Under the pieces are notes generated by a model that was not told the DNA's origin, did not search any database, and saw nothing but the letters and a program-made list of their open reading frames with translations. From Flavobacteriaceae bacterium (GTDB lineage: Bacteria > Bacteroidota > Bacteroidia > Flavobacteriales > Flavobacteriaceae), in NCBI GenBank assembly GCA_023558315.1, contig JAMJVX010000019.1:1-36919 (forward strand): 36,919 nt of DNA, written 5' to 3'. Positions 8,853 through 17,500 of the stretch are shown here, piece after piece; within the stretch, counting starts at the first letter, position 1; each line of letters starts with the position of its first letter. Position numbers and translations under genes: made by a program.

Positions 8853-9047
8853 GAAGTCTATTTTTTAGGCGTACAAAAATATAGAAATATTAAGTGGTAA
8901 AAAATACTCTTTTAAGATAGTTATCACTAAAAAGGAAAGAAGTCAGTAGGTAGATTATTCATAATAAGAATAAAATAATAGTATTGCGAATAATTGGTTT
9001 GTTTAGTGGATAATAGTAGAGGTTTACGATTTTTTAATTTAGAAAAA
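8853..9047. other. Longest gene-free stretch (195 bases), with inverted repeats
   Basis: It lies between the recO start and the end of the CapA-like gene, both on the minus strand, and holds no credible ORF or structural RNA. Seen in it: the recO -7 box (8874-8881); the dyad AGTGGTAA (8893-8900) / TTATCACT (8921-8928), 7 of 8 paired as DNA; a perfect dyad ATTATTC (8954-8960) / GAATAAT (8988-8994); and a 10-bp A/T-only stem with a 4-base loop (9031-9054) overlapping the CapA-like stop codon. That stem has no following T-run on the minus strand, so it is a poor terminator. The dyads could be operators; none is proven. Confidence 0.5.
8874..8881 (-). promoter_or_regulatory. Putative -7 box for the recO operon
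   Basis: TATTTTTG on the minus strand fits TAnnTTTG and lies 21 bases before the recO GTG. No TTTG -33 element is visible. An imperfect inverted repeat (8893-8900 with 8921-8928) surrounds the -33 region. Confidence 0.45.
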
Positions 9048-10190
9048 TTAAAAACTAAGAAGTATGTATTTTAATTTATCATAGTAAAACTCAGTAATAC
9101 TTTTATTTTCTTTTTGAAAAAACTTTCTAGAATCTTTAAGAAACACTTCCATTTGGGTATAACTTTTTTCCGTATCAAAGAAAGAAGTGTTGTTTTCATA
9201 TTTAGCAGCAGGGAGGACGTAATACTGACTTTTCCCATTTACTTTAGGTAGATATACCCACGTCAGATGGTAATTAGCTTCTTTGATAAGGGTGTTATTG
9301 TTTTCTTTTTTTAAGACTAATCGAAACATGGCACCCCCATCCGAATATCTCCAACGCTGATTTGAGACAAAATTCCCTAAAGAATACACGACTAATTTTT
9401 CTTTATCTGTAGAATTATTTGCTTTTGCCCAAACCATTTTTTCTAAGACATGTGGGTGCGCTCCTATAATAATATCTACACCGCTATCAAATAAATATTT
9501 AGCATAATTAAGCTGGGAAGAGACAGGATTTCTTTTATTCTCAACTCCCCAATGAACAAAGGCAATTATTTTATCTACATTTTCTGATTGTATTTTCAGT
9601 AAATCTTTTCTTATAGATTCCTTATTTAAAATATTGACCACGGTAGAAGGATTAGCAGGTGTTTTGTTAGTTCCAAACGTATAATTAAGTAACGCGACCT
9701 TGATGTTTCCTTTTGTAAGAATTAAGGGACTTTTTGATTTTTTTTCTTCTATACTTTTAAAGGTTCCTGTATGATATAATTCAAGAGAATCTAATATGTT
9801 TATTGTTCTAATCACTCCATTATCTCCTCTGTCATAACTGTGATTGTTTGCTGTCACAAGTACATTAATACCATTATTTTTAGCAGCTTCAGCCAAGGCA
9901 TCTGGGGAGCTAAAATTTGGATACCCTTTATATGGAGGTCCTGCCAAAGTCACTTCCAAATTTGCAATAGCATAGTCGTGCTGATTGATAATTTCATTTA
10001 CATATTGAAAAGAATTATTGAAATTGTATGTGTTTGTTATTGAATCGAAGGCGGATTCAATTTGCGCATCGTGTCCCATTATATCTCCTATAAAAAGCAC
10101 ACTTAATTCGTTTGTATTTGATTTTTTTTCTTGAGAAAAAATATTTCCAAAAGCAAAAGAGATAAAAATCAACAATAAACACTTTTTCAT
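9048..10190 (-). CDS. CapA family (PGA_cap) metallophosphatase-like secreted protein
   Basis: A 380-residue protein of the PgsA/CapA family, a calcineurin-like fold first known from poly-gamma-glutamate capsule synthesis and widespread in bacteria without that capsule. A signal peptide (1-20, ending GNIFSQ) predicts export. Family motifs are present: LFIGDIMGHD, AIANLEVTL, VTANNHSYDRGDNG, IAFVHWGVE, IIIGAHPHVLEK and VYSLGNFVSNQ. These supply the expected metal-binding Asp, Asn and His residues. No capB, capC or capE neighbour exists, so capsule making is not supported; a role in envelope polymer or phosphoester metabolism is more likely. It starts 4 bases after the OstA-like gene and is probably cotranscribed with it. 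Confidence 0.85.
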   Translation of the reverse strand: MKKCLLLIFISFAFGNIFSQEKKSNTNELSVLFIGDIMGHDAQIESAFDSITNTYNFNNSFQYVNEIINQHDYAIANLEVTLAGPPYKGYPNFSSPDALAEAAKNNGINVLVTANNHSYDRGDNGVIRTINILDSLELYHTGTFKSIEEKKSKSPLILTKGNIKVALLNYTFGTNKTPANPSTVVNILNKESIRKDLLKIQSENVDKIIAFVHWGVENKRNPVSSQLNYAKYLFDSGVDIIIGAHPHVLEKMVWAKANNSTDKEKLVVYSLGNFVSNQRWRYSDGGAMFRLVLKKENNNTLIKEANYHLTWVYLPKVNGKSQYYVLPAAKYENNTSFFDTEKSYTQMEVFLKDSRKFFQKENKSITEFYYDKLKYILLSF

Positions 10191-10194
10191 TGTT

Positions 10195-11823
10195 TTATTG
10201 TAAATACTTCTTTATTGACAGCGTATCTTTAGTAGTTTTAATGGTATCTATTACTATTTCTCTGAAAAGGTCTTCTTTACTAAGGGGTCTCTCTTTTTCT
10301 CTCCATATAAATCCTTTTAGTCTTTTTTCATTATCATCAAGGTCATTTTCTGGAAATATATCTCCGTTTGGTGAAACTAAAAAAAGAACTTCTTTGATTT
10401 TATTTTTTTCTAAATAGACTTCCATTTTACTTGCAAGTGTTTTATCAATCCCAATTAATTCATCTTTATCATCATATAGATAAAAAACAACTTTATTGTT
10501 TTTTTCAATTTCTAGTTTAGTAAGTTTATTTGCACTTAAAGTTCCAATCAGTATTTCTCCCTTAATTTGATTATAGCCATCATCGCTCAACGTATCTTTT
10601 TCTATGATAAAACTATTTGTTGGGATGTATAAAGTGTCTAGTGTTTTTGTTTCTTTATTTGAAATTAGATGAATAACATCACCTGTCATTTGATTTTTAC
10701 CTACCCAAAGAATTGGATTCCGTTGGTTTATATCTTCGTTTGTAAAAATCTGTTTTTCTCTTTCTGTAAAACCTATTCTTAAAAGTTTTGTTAATCCTGT
10801 TTCTTCATTAATATAAACGGAGTCTGCTTTCCCTTGTATATCGCTTTTAAATACTTTCACATTATAATACCCCCTAACTATTCTATGATCTTCTGGACCT
10901 GTAGCGATTAATGTATCTGCTTTTATAAAGAGTGAATCTTTTTCTATAACATTCGCTACATAGGCATTTTTAGTAATAATTGCAGAGTCTTTTGCTTTAA
11001 ATATTTCTGCAAAATCCCCTCTAATAAACGAATCATTTATAGTATCCAAAATAGAGGCATTTGTAGTAGCGGCTGCATATTCTGATTCGCTATCAAAAAA
11101 TAAACTATCTCCCTTAATTATTTTATTATCGTAGAATATCGTAGCATCATCTGTAAAATAGCCCTGTTTAATTTCTGTATGGTAATATCCTCTTTTTGCA
11201 ATAATATCGTAATCATCCCCTTTAATTTTTGTATCACCGTATATAAACGTTTCATCTCTTTCAGTAAAGTAATCTAAACTATCGGAAGTCATCGTATAAT
11301 CGGGATGCTCCATAATTACATTTGTTTTGAAGCGATATTTTTTTTCATCTATAAAATAACGACCTTTATCGCTAATTAATACGGTGGTACTATCTACAAC
11401 TGTTCCTTTAGTGTTATAAAAAAACTCATTAATTTCCCTGTCTAATTCAATGGTATCTGTAGTCAAAGTCATATCAGGTCTTGTAATAATTGCATTGCCC
11501 CATGCGATGGATTTTTTACTAATCCCATCATATTCTAAATATTCGCTAGATATAGTTATTGAATCTCCTTGATTTAGGTATACATCTCCTTTTGCTAAAA
11601 AAAAATTACGTTTAGGATAAAAAATAGAAGTATCAGATATAATAAGTACACCTTCGTGATACAAATGCACTCTTTTACTATCTTTTTTGCTTAAAATATT
11701 TGCATTAGGGTATTTTTTTTCATTTTTAGTAAATGTCCCTGATTGACGAATTTCAATAGTTTTTTGAGAAAATAAAAATGAAGAAATGAGTAGGGTAGTG
11801 GGTAATAATATTTGTCGTATCAA
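10195..11823 (-). CDS. OstA/LptA-like protein (probable LPS transport or envelope factor)
   Basis: A 542-residue exported protein with the Bacteroidota OstA-like fold. Repeated beta-jellyroll strands (GDVYLNQGDSITISSEYLEY, then WGNAIITRPDMTLTTDTIEL) recall LptA and the N-terminus of LptD, which carry LPS across the periplasm. It is three times the length of E. coli LptA and has a long C-terminal region of unknown role. A signal peptide (LLPTTLLISSFLFSQ) begins a few residues in. The start is TTG at 11823: an in-frame TAA lies four codons upstream and no ATG occurs before residue 170, so a non-ATG start is needed (ATT one codon upstream is the only rival). It leads a two-gene operon with the CapA-like gene and diverges from ftsE. 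Confidence 0.85.
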   Translation of the reverse strand: MIRQILLPTTLLISSFLFSQKTIEIRQSGTFTKNEKKYPNANILSKKDSKRVHLYHEGVLIISDTSIFYPKRNFFLAKGDVYLNQGDSITISSEYLEYDGISKKSIAWGNAIITRPDMTLTTDTIELDREINEFFYNTKGTVVDSTTVLISDKGRYFIDEKKYRFKTNVIMEHPDYTMTSDSLDYFTERDETFIYGDTKIKGDDYDIIAKRGYYHTEIKQGYFTDDATIFYDNKIIKGDSLFFDSESEYAAATTNASILDTINDSFIRGDFAEIFKAKDSAIITKNAYVANVIEKDSLFIKADTLIATGPEDHRIVRGYYNVKVFKSDIQGKADSVYINEETGLTKLLRIGFTEREKQIFTNEDINQRNPILWVGKNQMTGDVIHLISNKETKTLDTLYIPTNSFIIEKDTLSDDGYNQIKGEILIGTLSANKLTKLEIEKNNKVVFYLYDDKDELIGIDKTLASKMEVYLEKNKIKEVLFLVSPNGDIFPENDLDDNEKRLKGFIWREKERPLSKEDLFREIVIDTIKTTKDTLSIKKYLQ

Positions 11824-11852
11824 AATAACAGTTTAATGAAAGTTTATAAATA

Positions 11853-11860
11853 CAAAAATA
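11853..11860 (-). promoter_or_regulatory. Putative -7 box for the OstA-like operon
   Basis: TATTTTTG on the minus strand matches TAnnTTTG, 29 bases before the TTG start, in the 94-base divergent gap with ftsE. For ftsE itself only a weaker TAATTTTA (11899-11906) is visible. Confidence 0.4.
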
Positions 11861-11917
11861 ATAAAAATAGGTATTATAATTATATTAAAATTAGTTTGTA
11901 ATTTTACAATCGTAAAA

Positions 11918-12607
11918 ATGAAGACCCAAAAAACAATTATTTCATTAGATAAAGCATCTATTTATCAAGGTGGAATCCCAATTTTTAAAAATATAACACT
12001 AAACATAGAAAGCGGAAATTTTATATTTTTAATAGGGAAAACAGGGTCTGGAAAGACAAGTTTGATAAGAACATTATATGGAGATTTACCCTTATTAAAA
12101 GGAAAAGGCAGGGTATTAGCGCATCAATTACATTTGATAAAACAAAAAGAAATCCCATTTTTACGTAGGAAAATAGGTTTTGTTTTTCAAGATTTTAAAC
12201 TTTTATTTGATAGAAATATTTCAGATAATTTCAAATTTGTATTACGCGCTACGGGATGGAAGGATAAACAATTAATAAATAATAGAATTGATGAAATACT
12301 TAAGAAAGTAGGAATGCAAGGGGTAAATTATAAATATCCATATGAATTATCTGGTGGAGAGCAACAAAGAATAGCTATTGGAAGAGCATTGTTAAACAAT
12401 CCGTCAATTATCTTAGCAGATGAACCTACTGGAAATTTAGATCCAGACACAAGTGATGAAATCATGAAATTATTTAGTTCGTTAAATAAAAAAGGGTTGA
12501 GTATTCTTATGGCAACTCACAATTACCATCTTATTAGCAAGTATCCATCCTATAAAATATTGAGATGTGAGGACAGTAAAATATTTGAAGTATTACAAAA
12601 AAAATAA
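11918..12607 (+). CDS. ftsE: Cell-division ABC transporter ATP-binding protein FtsE
   Basis: The cytoplasmic ATPase of FtsEX, which couples ATP hydrolysis at the division site to activation of peptidoglycan hydrolases. The 229 residues hold every ABC motif: Walker A GKTGSGKT (40-47), Q-loop Gln91 in FVFQDFKLL, signature LSGGEQQR (144-151), Walker B IILADEP (164-170), and H-loop His201. FQDFKLLFDRNISDN is typical of FtsE rather than of LolD. ftsX is not in the window, so the pair is split here. kdsA follows after 2 bases and must be coexpressed. An alternative is another small ABC ATPase of the MacB/LolD group. Confidence 0.88.
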   Translation: MKTQKTIISLDKASIYQGGIPIFKNITLNIESGNFIFLIGKTGSGKTSLIRTLYGDLPLLKGKGRVLAHQLHLIKQKEIPFLRRKIGFVFQDFKLLFDRNISDNFKFVLRATGWKDKQLINNRIDEILKKVGMQGVNYKYPYELSGGEQQRIAIGRALLNNPSIILADEPTGNLDPDTSDEIMKLFSSLNKKGLSILMATHNYHLISKYPSYKILRCEDSKIFEVLQKK

Positions 12608-12609
12608 AA

Positions 12610-13419
12610 ATGGATTTTTCAAAATTACCTAAAATTAAATTTCCAACGAGTAAAAATTTTTTCTTAATAGCGGGCCCATGTGCTATTGAAGGCGAGAAAA
12701 TGGCATTGGAGATAGCAGAGAAAATAGTACCAATAACAGAAAAGTTAAAAATCCCCTATGTATTTAAAGGCAGTTTTAAAAAAGCGAATAGGAGTAGGGT
12801 AGATAGTTTTACTGGGATTGGCGATGAAAAAGCATTAAAAATACTTGCCAAGGTAGGTGCGGAGTTTAATATTCCTGTTATTACAGATATTCATGAAATA
12901 GATGATGCGGAGAAAGCGGCTCAATATGTGGATGTATTACAAATTCCAGCATTTTTAGCTAGACAAACGGATTTATTAGTAGCAGCAGCAAAAACTCAAA
13001 AAGTAATAAACGTTAAGAAAGGACAATTTATGAGTCCAGAAAGCATGAAGTTTGCTGTAGATAAAGTAACGCAATCAGGTAACAAAGACGTTTGGTTAAC
13101 AGAAAGAGGAAGCATGTTTGGGTATCAGGATATGATAGTTGATTTTAGAGCAATTCCTATACTAAAACAATTTGCTCCAACAGTATTAGATGTAACTCAT
13201 AGTTTACAGATGCCTAATCAAACAAGTGGAGTTACAGGAGGAAAACCAGAAATGATTGCAACAATAGCAAAGGCAGGAATTGCTGCTGGTGTTGATGGTA
13301 TTTTCTTAGAGACTCATTTTAATCCAAGTGAAGCGAAAAGTGATGGGGCTAATATGCTTCCATTAGATAACTTAGAAGCTCTTTTAACACAATTAACTAA
13401 AATTAGGGAGGTTGTTTAG
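12610..13419 (+). CDS. kdsA: 3-deoxy-8-phosphooctulonate (KDO-8-P) synthase
   Basis: Condenses phosphoenolpyruvate with arabinose 5-phosphate to give KDO 8-phosphate for the LPS inner core. The 269 residues give a full TIM barrel. Conserved segments are FKGSFKKANRSR (52-63), LQIPAFLARQTDLL (110-123), KKGQFMSPE and VTHSLQMPN. The enzyme belongs to the metal-dependent class: Cys24 (AGPC), His197, Glu234 and Asp245 occupy the four metal-ligand positions, whereas the E. coli enzyme has Asn in place of the Cys. It is coupled to ftsE by a 2-base spacer. Its stop lies 4 bases from the stop of the convergent HD phosphodiesterase gene. Confidence 0.96.
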   Translation: MDFSKLPKIKFPTSKNFFLIAGPCAIEGEKMALEIAEKIVPITEKLKIPYVFKGSFKKANRSRVDSFTGIGDEKALKILAKVGAEFNIPVITDIHEIDDAEKAAQYVDVLQIPAFLARQTDLLVAAAKTQKVINVKKGQFMSPESMKFAVDKVTQSGNKDVWLTERGSMFGYQDMIVDFRAIPILKQFAPTVLDVTHSLQMPNQTSGVTGGKPEMIATIAKAGIAAGVDGIFLETHFNPSEAKSDGANMLPLDNLEALLTQLTKIREVV

Positions 13420-13423
13420 TTGC

Positions 13424-15466
13424 CTATTCAGGATAAGCTACTCTAATATTATATAAAGTAGTTATTTTTTTAATTAGTACTTTTTTTGCTATTTCTATCT
13501 CTGCTAAGGTAATGTTAGCATTGGATAATTGTCCATCTTTCAATTGAGTGTCTATTATTCTATGTATAAACTTTTGAATGTCTTCATTAGTTGGGTCCTT
13601 TAAACTCTTCACTGCAGCTTCAATAGAATCTGCCATCATCAGAATAGCAGTTTCTTTTGAAAATGGTTTGGGTCCTGGGTAAGTAAATTTTTCAACAGCA
13701 ATATTCTCTTCATTCCCTCTATTCCTTATTTCTTTTTGATAAAAATAGGAAACTTTACTTGTACCATGGTGTGTACGTATAAAATCAATTATTTGTTCAG
13801 GCAGATTATTTCTCTTGGCTATTTTTATACCATTGATTACGTGGTTGATTATAATCTTCGCACTTTCTTCTGGTGAAATAATGTCATGTGGAGAGACTTT
13901 ACTTAATATATTTTCAGAGAAATATTGTGCATTATTCATCTTTCCTATATCATGATAGTACGCGGCTACTCTAACTAATAAAGCATCTGCCCCAATTTCA
14001 TTAGCAACAGCTTCTGCTAAATTAGCAACTTGTAAAGAGTGATTAAACGTTCCAGGAGCTTTGTTCGCCAATTCTTTCAATAATTTTGAATTTGTATGAT
14101 CACTTAATTCTAATAATGAAATATCAGAAACAAGTCTAAATACTTTTTCATAAAAGTATATTAATAGTTGAACAAAAAGAATACCCAAACCATTTACAGC
14201 AAATAAAACAATAGTTGAAAGAGATTCTTTTCTAATTATACCATCATGTATCATGACAAAAGATAAATAGCTTAAAATATAGGTAAGTGTTATTTGTCCT
14301 GCTGATAAAAAGACACTTGTTCTACTATATAAATTAGGTAATGTAGTTATACCAACAATTCCAACAATTACTTGTAAAAAAATATATTCAAAACTATTAG
14401 GCACTATAAATCCAATTAATAGTAAAGTAATTATATGGGTAAAAAATGCTAACCTTGCATCAAAGAAAACTTTGAGGACAATAATTAAAATTGCTAAGGG
14501 AACAGTATAAACATAAGTAGCATTAATTTTTAAAATTACAGTAGTTAATGCTATCATTGCTATGATATTAAACAATATAAAAGCTATTTGTTTATTATCT
14601 TCAAATACATCAGGTCGGTATTTTTGAATAAAAACTAAAAACATAAATAAAGTAATACCAACTAAAATTCCATATCCTAAAACTATCCAAAAAAGATTTT
14701 TATTATTCCATAATTCTGATTTATACTCGTTTTGCAACGACAATAACTTTTGATATATAATCCCTTCAACTACTTCATTTTCAGCAACAATTCTTTCTCC
14801 TTTTGGAATTAATCCCTTTTTATAGGAAATAGAATTTAGCGCTTCTTGTCGCACTTCTTCTGTTTTTATTTCATCAATTGAAACATTAGGGGTGATTATT
14901 TCAAAAAATAGGTTGTAATAATTTAATTTAAATTTATCAAAAGGGGTATTTGTAATATTTTTATCTAAAAAAGAATTTATATCATTTGGTTTATATAGCG
15001 AGTCAATTGGAACTTCTATAAAGTTTTTTTCTCTAATTAAAAAAATATTATTGTTTCCAATATGATTATATGAAAGAGGAAGTACTCCATATTTATAAAA
15101 TTCTTCAATCAATAATTTACCGTAATCAAATAACTTCTCATCAAATGAAGGAAAAAAACTATCAAAATTATCTACATAATTATTACTGATAGTTGAAAAT
15201 GTTACTTCATCAAAAACTAAATATTCTTGAGTTTGCTTTAAAACTTCTTCTTTTTCCTTGTTTATTTCTTCCTCAGATTTTAAAATAGAAAAATCAAAAG
15301 GCGCAAATAAGGTTTCGTTTTGCCAAGCTTTCCCTTTTTGAAATTCATACTTAAATTTACCTCCTTTAGGGAATAAATACAATATTAACAGACAAGAAAT
15401 TATATATAAAAAAGCTTTATATATGTAGGATTGATAATCATATAAAAAATTTAATAATTTTTTCAT
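13424..15466 (-). CDS. pgpH: PgpH-type membrane HD phosphodiesterase (probable c-di-AMP hydrolase)
   Basis: A 680-residue 7TMR-HDED protein. In order: an N-terminal membrane helix (15-32), an extracytoplasmic HDED domain (about 45-255), a seven-helix membrane core (about 258-440) and a cytoplasmic HD domain (about 470-670). Metal ligands visible are H476 (NHSLQVANL), H505-D506 (YYHDIGK), H542, H566-H567 (RTHHGTS) and D613 (MADSIEAA). Listeria PgpH of this architecture hydrolyses cyclic di-AMP to pApA. c-di-AMP here would set turgor and potassium or wall balance, but no cyclase is in the window. It starts 8 bases after dsbD and closes the long topA-gld run. Confidence 0.88.
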   Translation of the reverse strand: MKKLLNFLYDYQSYIYKAFLYIISCLLILYLFPKGGKFKYEFQKGKAWQNETLFAPFDFSILKSEEEINKEKEEVLKQTQEYLVFDEVTFSTISNNYVDNFDSFFPSFDEKLFDYGKLLIEEFYKYGVLPLSYNHIGNNNIFLIREKNFIEVPIDSLYKPNDINSFLDKNITNTPFDKFKLNYYNLFFEIITPNVSIDEIKTEEVRQEALNSISYKKGLIPKGERIVAENEVVEGIIYQKLLSLQNEYKSELWNNKNLFWIVLGYGILVGITLFMFLVFIQKYRPDVFEDNKQIAFILFNIIAMIALTTVILKINATYVYTVPLAILIIVLKVFFDARLAFFTHIITLLLIGFIVPNSFEYIFLQVIVGIVGITTLPNLYSRTSVFLSAGQITLTYILSYLSFVMIHDGIIRKESLSTIVLFAVNGLGILFVQLLIYFYEKVFRLVSDISLLELSDHTNSKLLKELANKAPGTFNHSLQVANLAEAVANEIGADALLVRVAAYYHDIGKMNNAQYFSENILSKVSPHDIISPEESAKIIINHVINGIKIAKRNNLPEQIIDFIRTHHGTSKVSYFYQKEIRNRGNEENIAVEKFTYPGPKPFSKETAILMMADSIEAAVKSLKDPTNEDIQKFIHRIIDTQLKDGQLSNANITLAEIEIAKKVLIKKITTLYNIRVAYPE
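13436..13471 (+). terminator. Putative intrinsic terminator of ftsE-kdsA
   Basis: AGCTACT (13436-13442) can pair with AGTAGTT (13457-13463) as a 7-bp stem including one G-U pair, with a 14-base loop, followed by A and seven T. It begins 16 bases after the kdsA stop, and it lies inside the antisense of the last codons of the HD phosphodiesterase gene. Confidence 0.5.
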
Positions 15467-15474
15467 AATTTAAT

Positions 15475-17493
15475 TTATTGAGTGTTTTTAAAGTTCTCTA
15501 AACCTTTCGTTAGCCAATTTTCATAAGTAGCGGCATCCGTATACTGAATAGGACTATTGAGTAAGGTTCCATCAGGATTTATCAATATATAAAAGGGTTG
15601 TGATGAATTATTGAAATTCAACCATTGAAAAGCGGCCCATTTATCTCCTATATTTTTAATTCGTCTTATATATTTTTCGGAATATTTAAAATTAAACTGA
15701 TCGATATCATCTAGTTTTCGTCTGTCATCTACATAGAGTGACGTTAAGATAAAATTATCATCTATTAATTTGAATATATTAGGTTGTGCCCATATATTTT
15801 CTTCCATCTTTCTACAATTCACACATGCCCAACCAGTAAAATCAAGTAGTATAGGTTTGTTTTGCTTTATAGCTTCTTTTTTACCCTGTTCGAAGTCTTT
15901 ATAACAATTAAGACCTAAGGGGCAGTTGGATTCTAATTTAAATACACTATAAAATTTGGGGGGCGGAAAACCACTTAAATAATTTAAACTAACCTTTCTT
16001 GGGACTAATAACCCAAGTAAAAGATAAATAGTAAAACAAATTATAAGAGCACTAATAATAAAATGAATAGAAACTAGTTTAGTATTTTTATACTTCTTGT
16101 TGATTATCAGAAGTCCCTTTCGTATTAAATATACTATCGTAAAAATAAAAATAATAATCCATAGTATTAGAAATACCTCTCTTTTTAAAATCCCCCAATG
16201 AGCTACCAAGTCTGCATTTGATAGAAATTTTAATGCAAGGGCTAATTCAATAAAACCCAATGTGATTTTCACCGTACCAAGCCAGGGTCCAGATTTTGGA
16301 ATGATATTTATTTTACTTGGAAAAAATGCAAATAAAGTAAATGGCAAAGCTAATGCTACTCCAAACCCTAACATGCCAGATGTCAATTGCAAAGCCCCTT
16401 TTCCTATGGTTAAGGAACTGGCTAATAACGTACCGAGGATAGGACCAGTACAAGAGAAAGATACAATAACTAAAGTAAGAGCCATAAAAAATACCCCTAT
16501 CCCTCCGCTTAATAAGGATTTTGAATCTAATTTATTAGCCCAACTATTTGGCAATGATAATTCATAAAATCCAAAAAAGGAAAAAGCAAAAAATATGAAA
16601 ATTATAAAAAATAAAATATTGACATACATATTTGTAGCAATTGAGTTCAAAAACCCTGGAGTAATATTATCTAAAAAGTGAAATGGAAGGCTAATTATAA
16701 AATAAATAAATACAATAAAAAACCCATATAATAACGCTTTTTTAATTCCAGTATTTTTTAGTTTAGAAGATTGTTTTAAGAAGTAAGAGAGGGTTATTGG
16801 AATCATTGGAAAAACACAAGGAGTTAATAACGCAATGAGTCCACCAAGGAAACCGAGTAAAAAAAGATTTAGATAGTTATTTTTAGAATCACTTGAAACT
16901 TTATTCTCTAAGTAAAAAGTGTTTTTTAAATCTAATTGTAGTTTTTCAATCTTCTTTTTACTTATATTATCAACGACTAATTGTGCATTTTTATAATTAT
17001 TATTGAATGAAAAAGAAAAAGGTTGAGTTCTAAATAAACAAACCTCATCATCACAAACTTGATAAAGAATTTCACCTTCTATGCCAGAGAGGTTATCATT
17101 TTTTAAAAGAATTTGTTGTGTGAATTCTGCATAATTTTCAAAAAATGAAAGTTTTGTTTCAAAAATTTCATCGTATTCAAAAATGGTTTGACTTTCTTCG
17201 TTTTTCCCTATAAGTTCAAAGGACACTCCTTCTTCTTCATATACAAATTCTGTAGGTAATGTAGCATTTGGTGGTATATATTGAGAATATAAATGCCATC
17301 CTTTTTCAATGGCAGCTTTAAAACTGAGAGTATAAGTACTATCAGATTTTTTTAGTAATGAGTATTCCCATTTTATAGGGTTTTCTTGTTGTGAAAAAAG
17401 TGGATTTTGAAACAGTAATAGAATAAAAAATAATGATAGTTTAATCCAATTTAATGATTTTATTGGAAAAGATTTGTTGATTTTAATTCCCAT
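15475..17493 (-). CDS. dsbD: Thiol:disulfide interchange protein DsbD
   Basis: An inner-membrane protein that carries electrons from cytoplasmic thioredoxin to periplasmic thiol enzymes. The 672 residues show all three modules: a signal sequence (15-35), an N-terminal immunoglobulin-like domain with the redox pair C147/C152 (YQVCDDEVC), an eight-helix membrane domain (about 205-500) with C226 (LLTPCVFPM) and C348 (VSFSCTGPILG), and a C-terminal thioredoxin-like domain with C557-V-N-C560 (GWACVNCRKM). All six cysteines needed for the relay are there. It lies 7 bases after tilS and 8 before the HD phosphodiesterase. Periplasmic clients could include secretion-system cargo. Confidence 0.95.
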   Translation of the reverse strand: MGIKINKSFPIKSLNWIKLSLFFILLLFQNPLFSQQENPIKWEYSLLKKSDSTYTLSFKAAIEKGWHLYSQYIPPNATLPTEFVYEEEGVSFELIGKNEESQTIFEYDEIFETKLSFFENYAEFTQQILLKNDNLSGIEGEILYQVCDDEVCLFRTQPFSFSFNNNYKNAQLVVDNISKKKIEKLQLDLKNTFYLENKVSSDSKNNYLNLFLLGFLGGLIALLTPCVFPMIPITLSYFLKQSSKLKNTGIKKALLYGFFIVFIYFIISLPFHFLDNITPGFLNSIATNMYVNILFFIIFIFFAFSFFGFYELSLPNSWANKLDSKSLLSGGIGVFFMALTLVIVSFSCTGPILGTLLASSLTIGKGALQLTSGMLGFGVALALPFTLFAFFPSKINIIPKSGPWLGTVKITLGFIELALALKFLSNADLVAHWGILKREVFLILWIIIFIFTIVYLIRKGLLIINKKYKNTKLVSIHFIISALIICFTIYLLLGLLVPRKVSLNYLSGFPPPKFYSVFKLESNCPLGLNCYKDFEQGKKEAIKQNKPILLDFTGWACVNCRKMEENIWAQPNIFKLIDDNFILTSLYVDDRRKLDDIDQFNFKYSEKYIRRIKNIGDKWAAFQWLNFNNSSQPFYILINPDGTLLNSPIQYTDAATYENWLTKGLENFKNTQ

Positions 17494-17500
17494 ATTTAAC

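Noticed and set aside
9031-9054. Perfect 10-bp stem with 4-base loop as terminator of the CapA-like gene
   Set aside because: The stem is entirely A/T and no T-run follows on the minus strand; it is too weak to call a terminator.
16262-16567. 101-codon open frame on the plus strand opposite dsbD
   Set aside because: Antisense to the DsbD membrane domain; composition mirrors that of the complementary helix codons.
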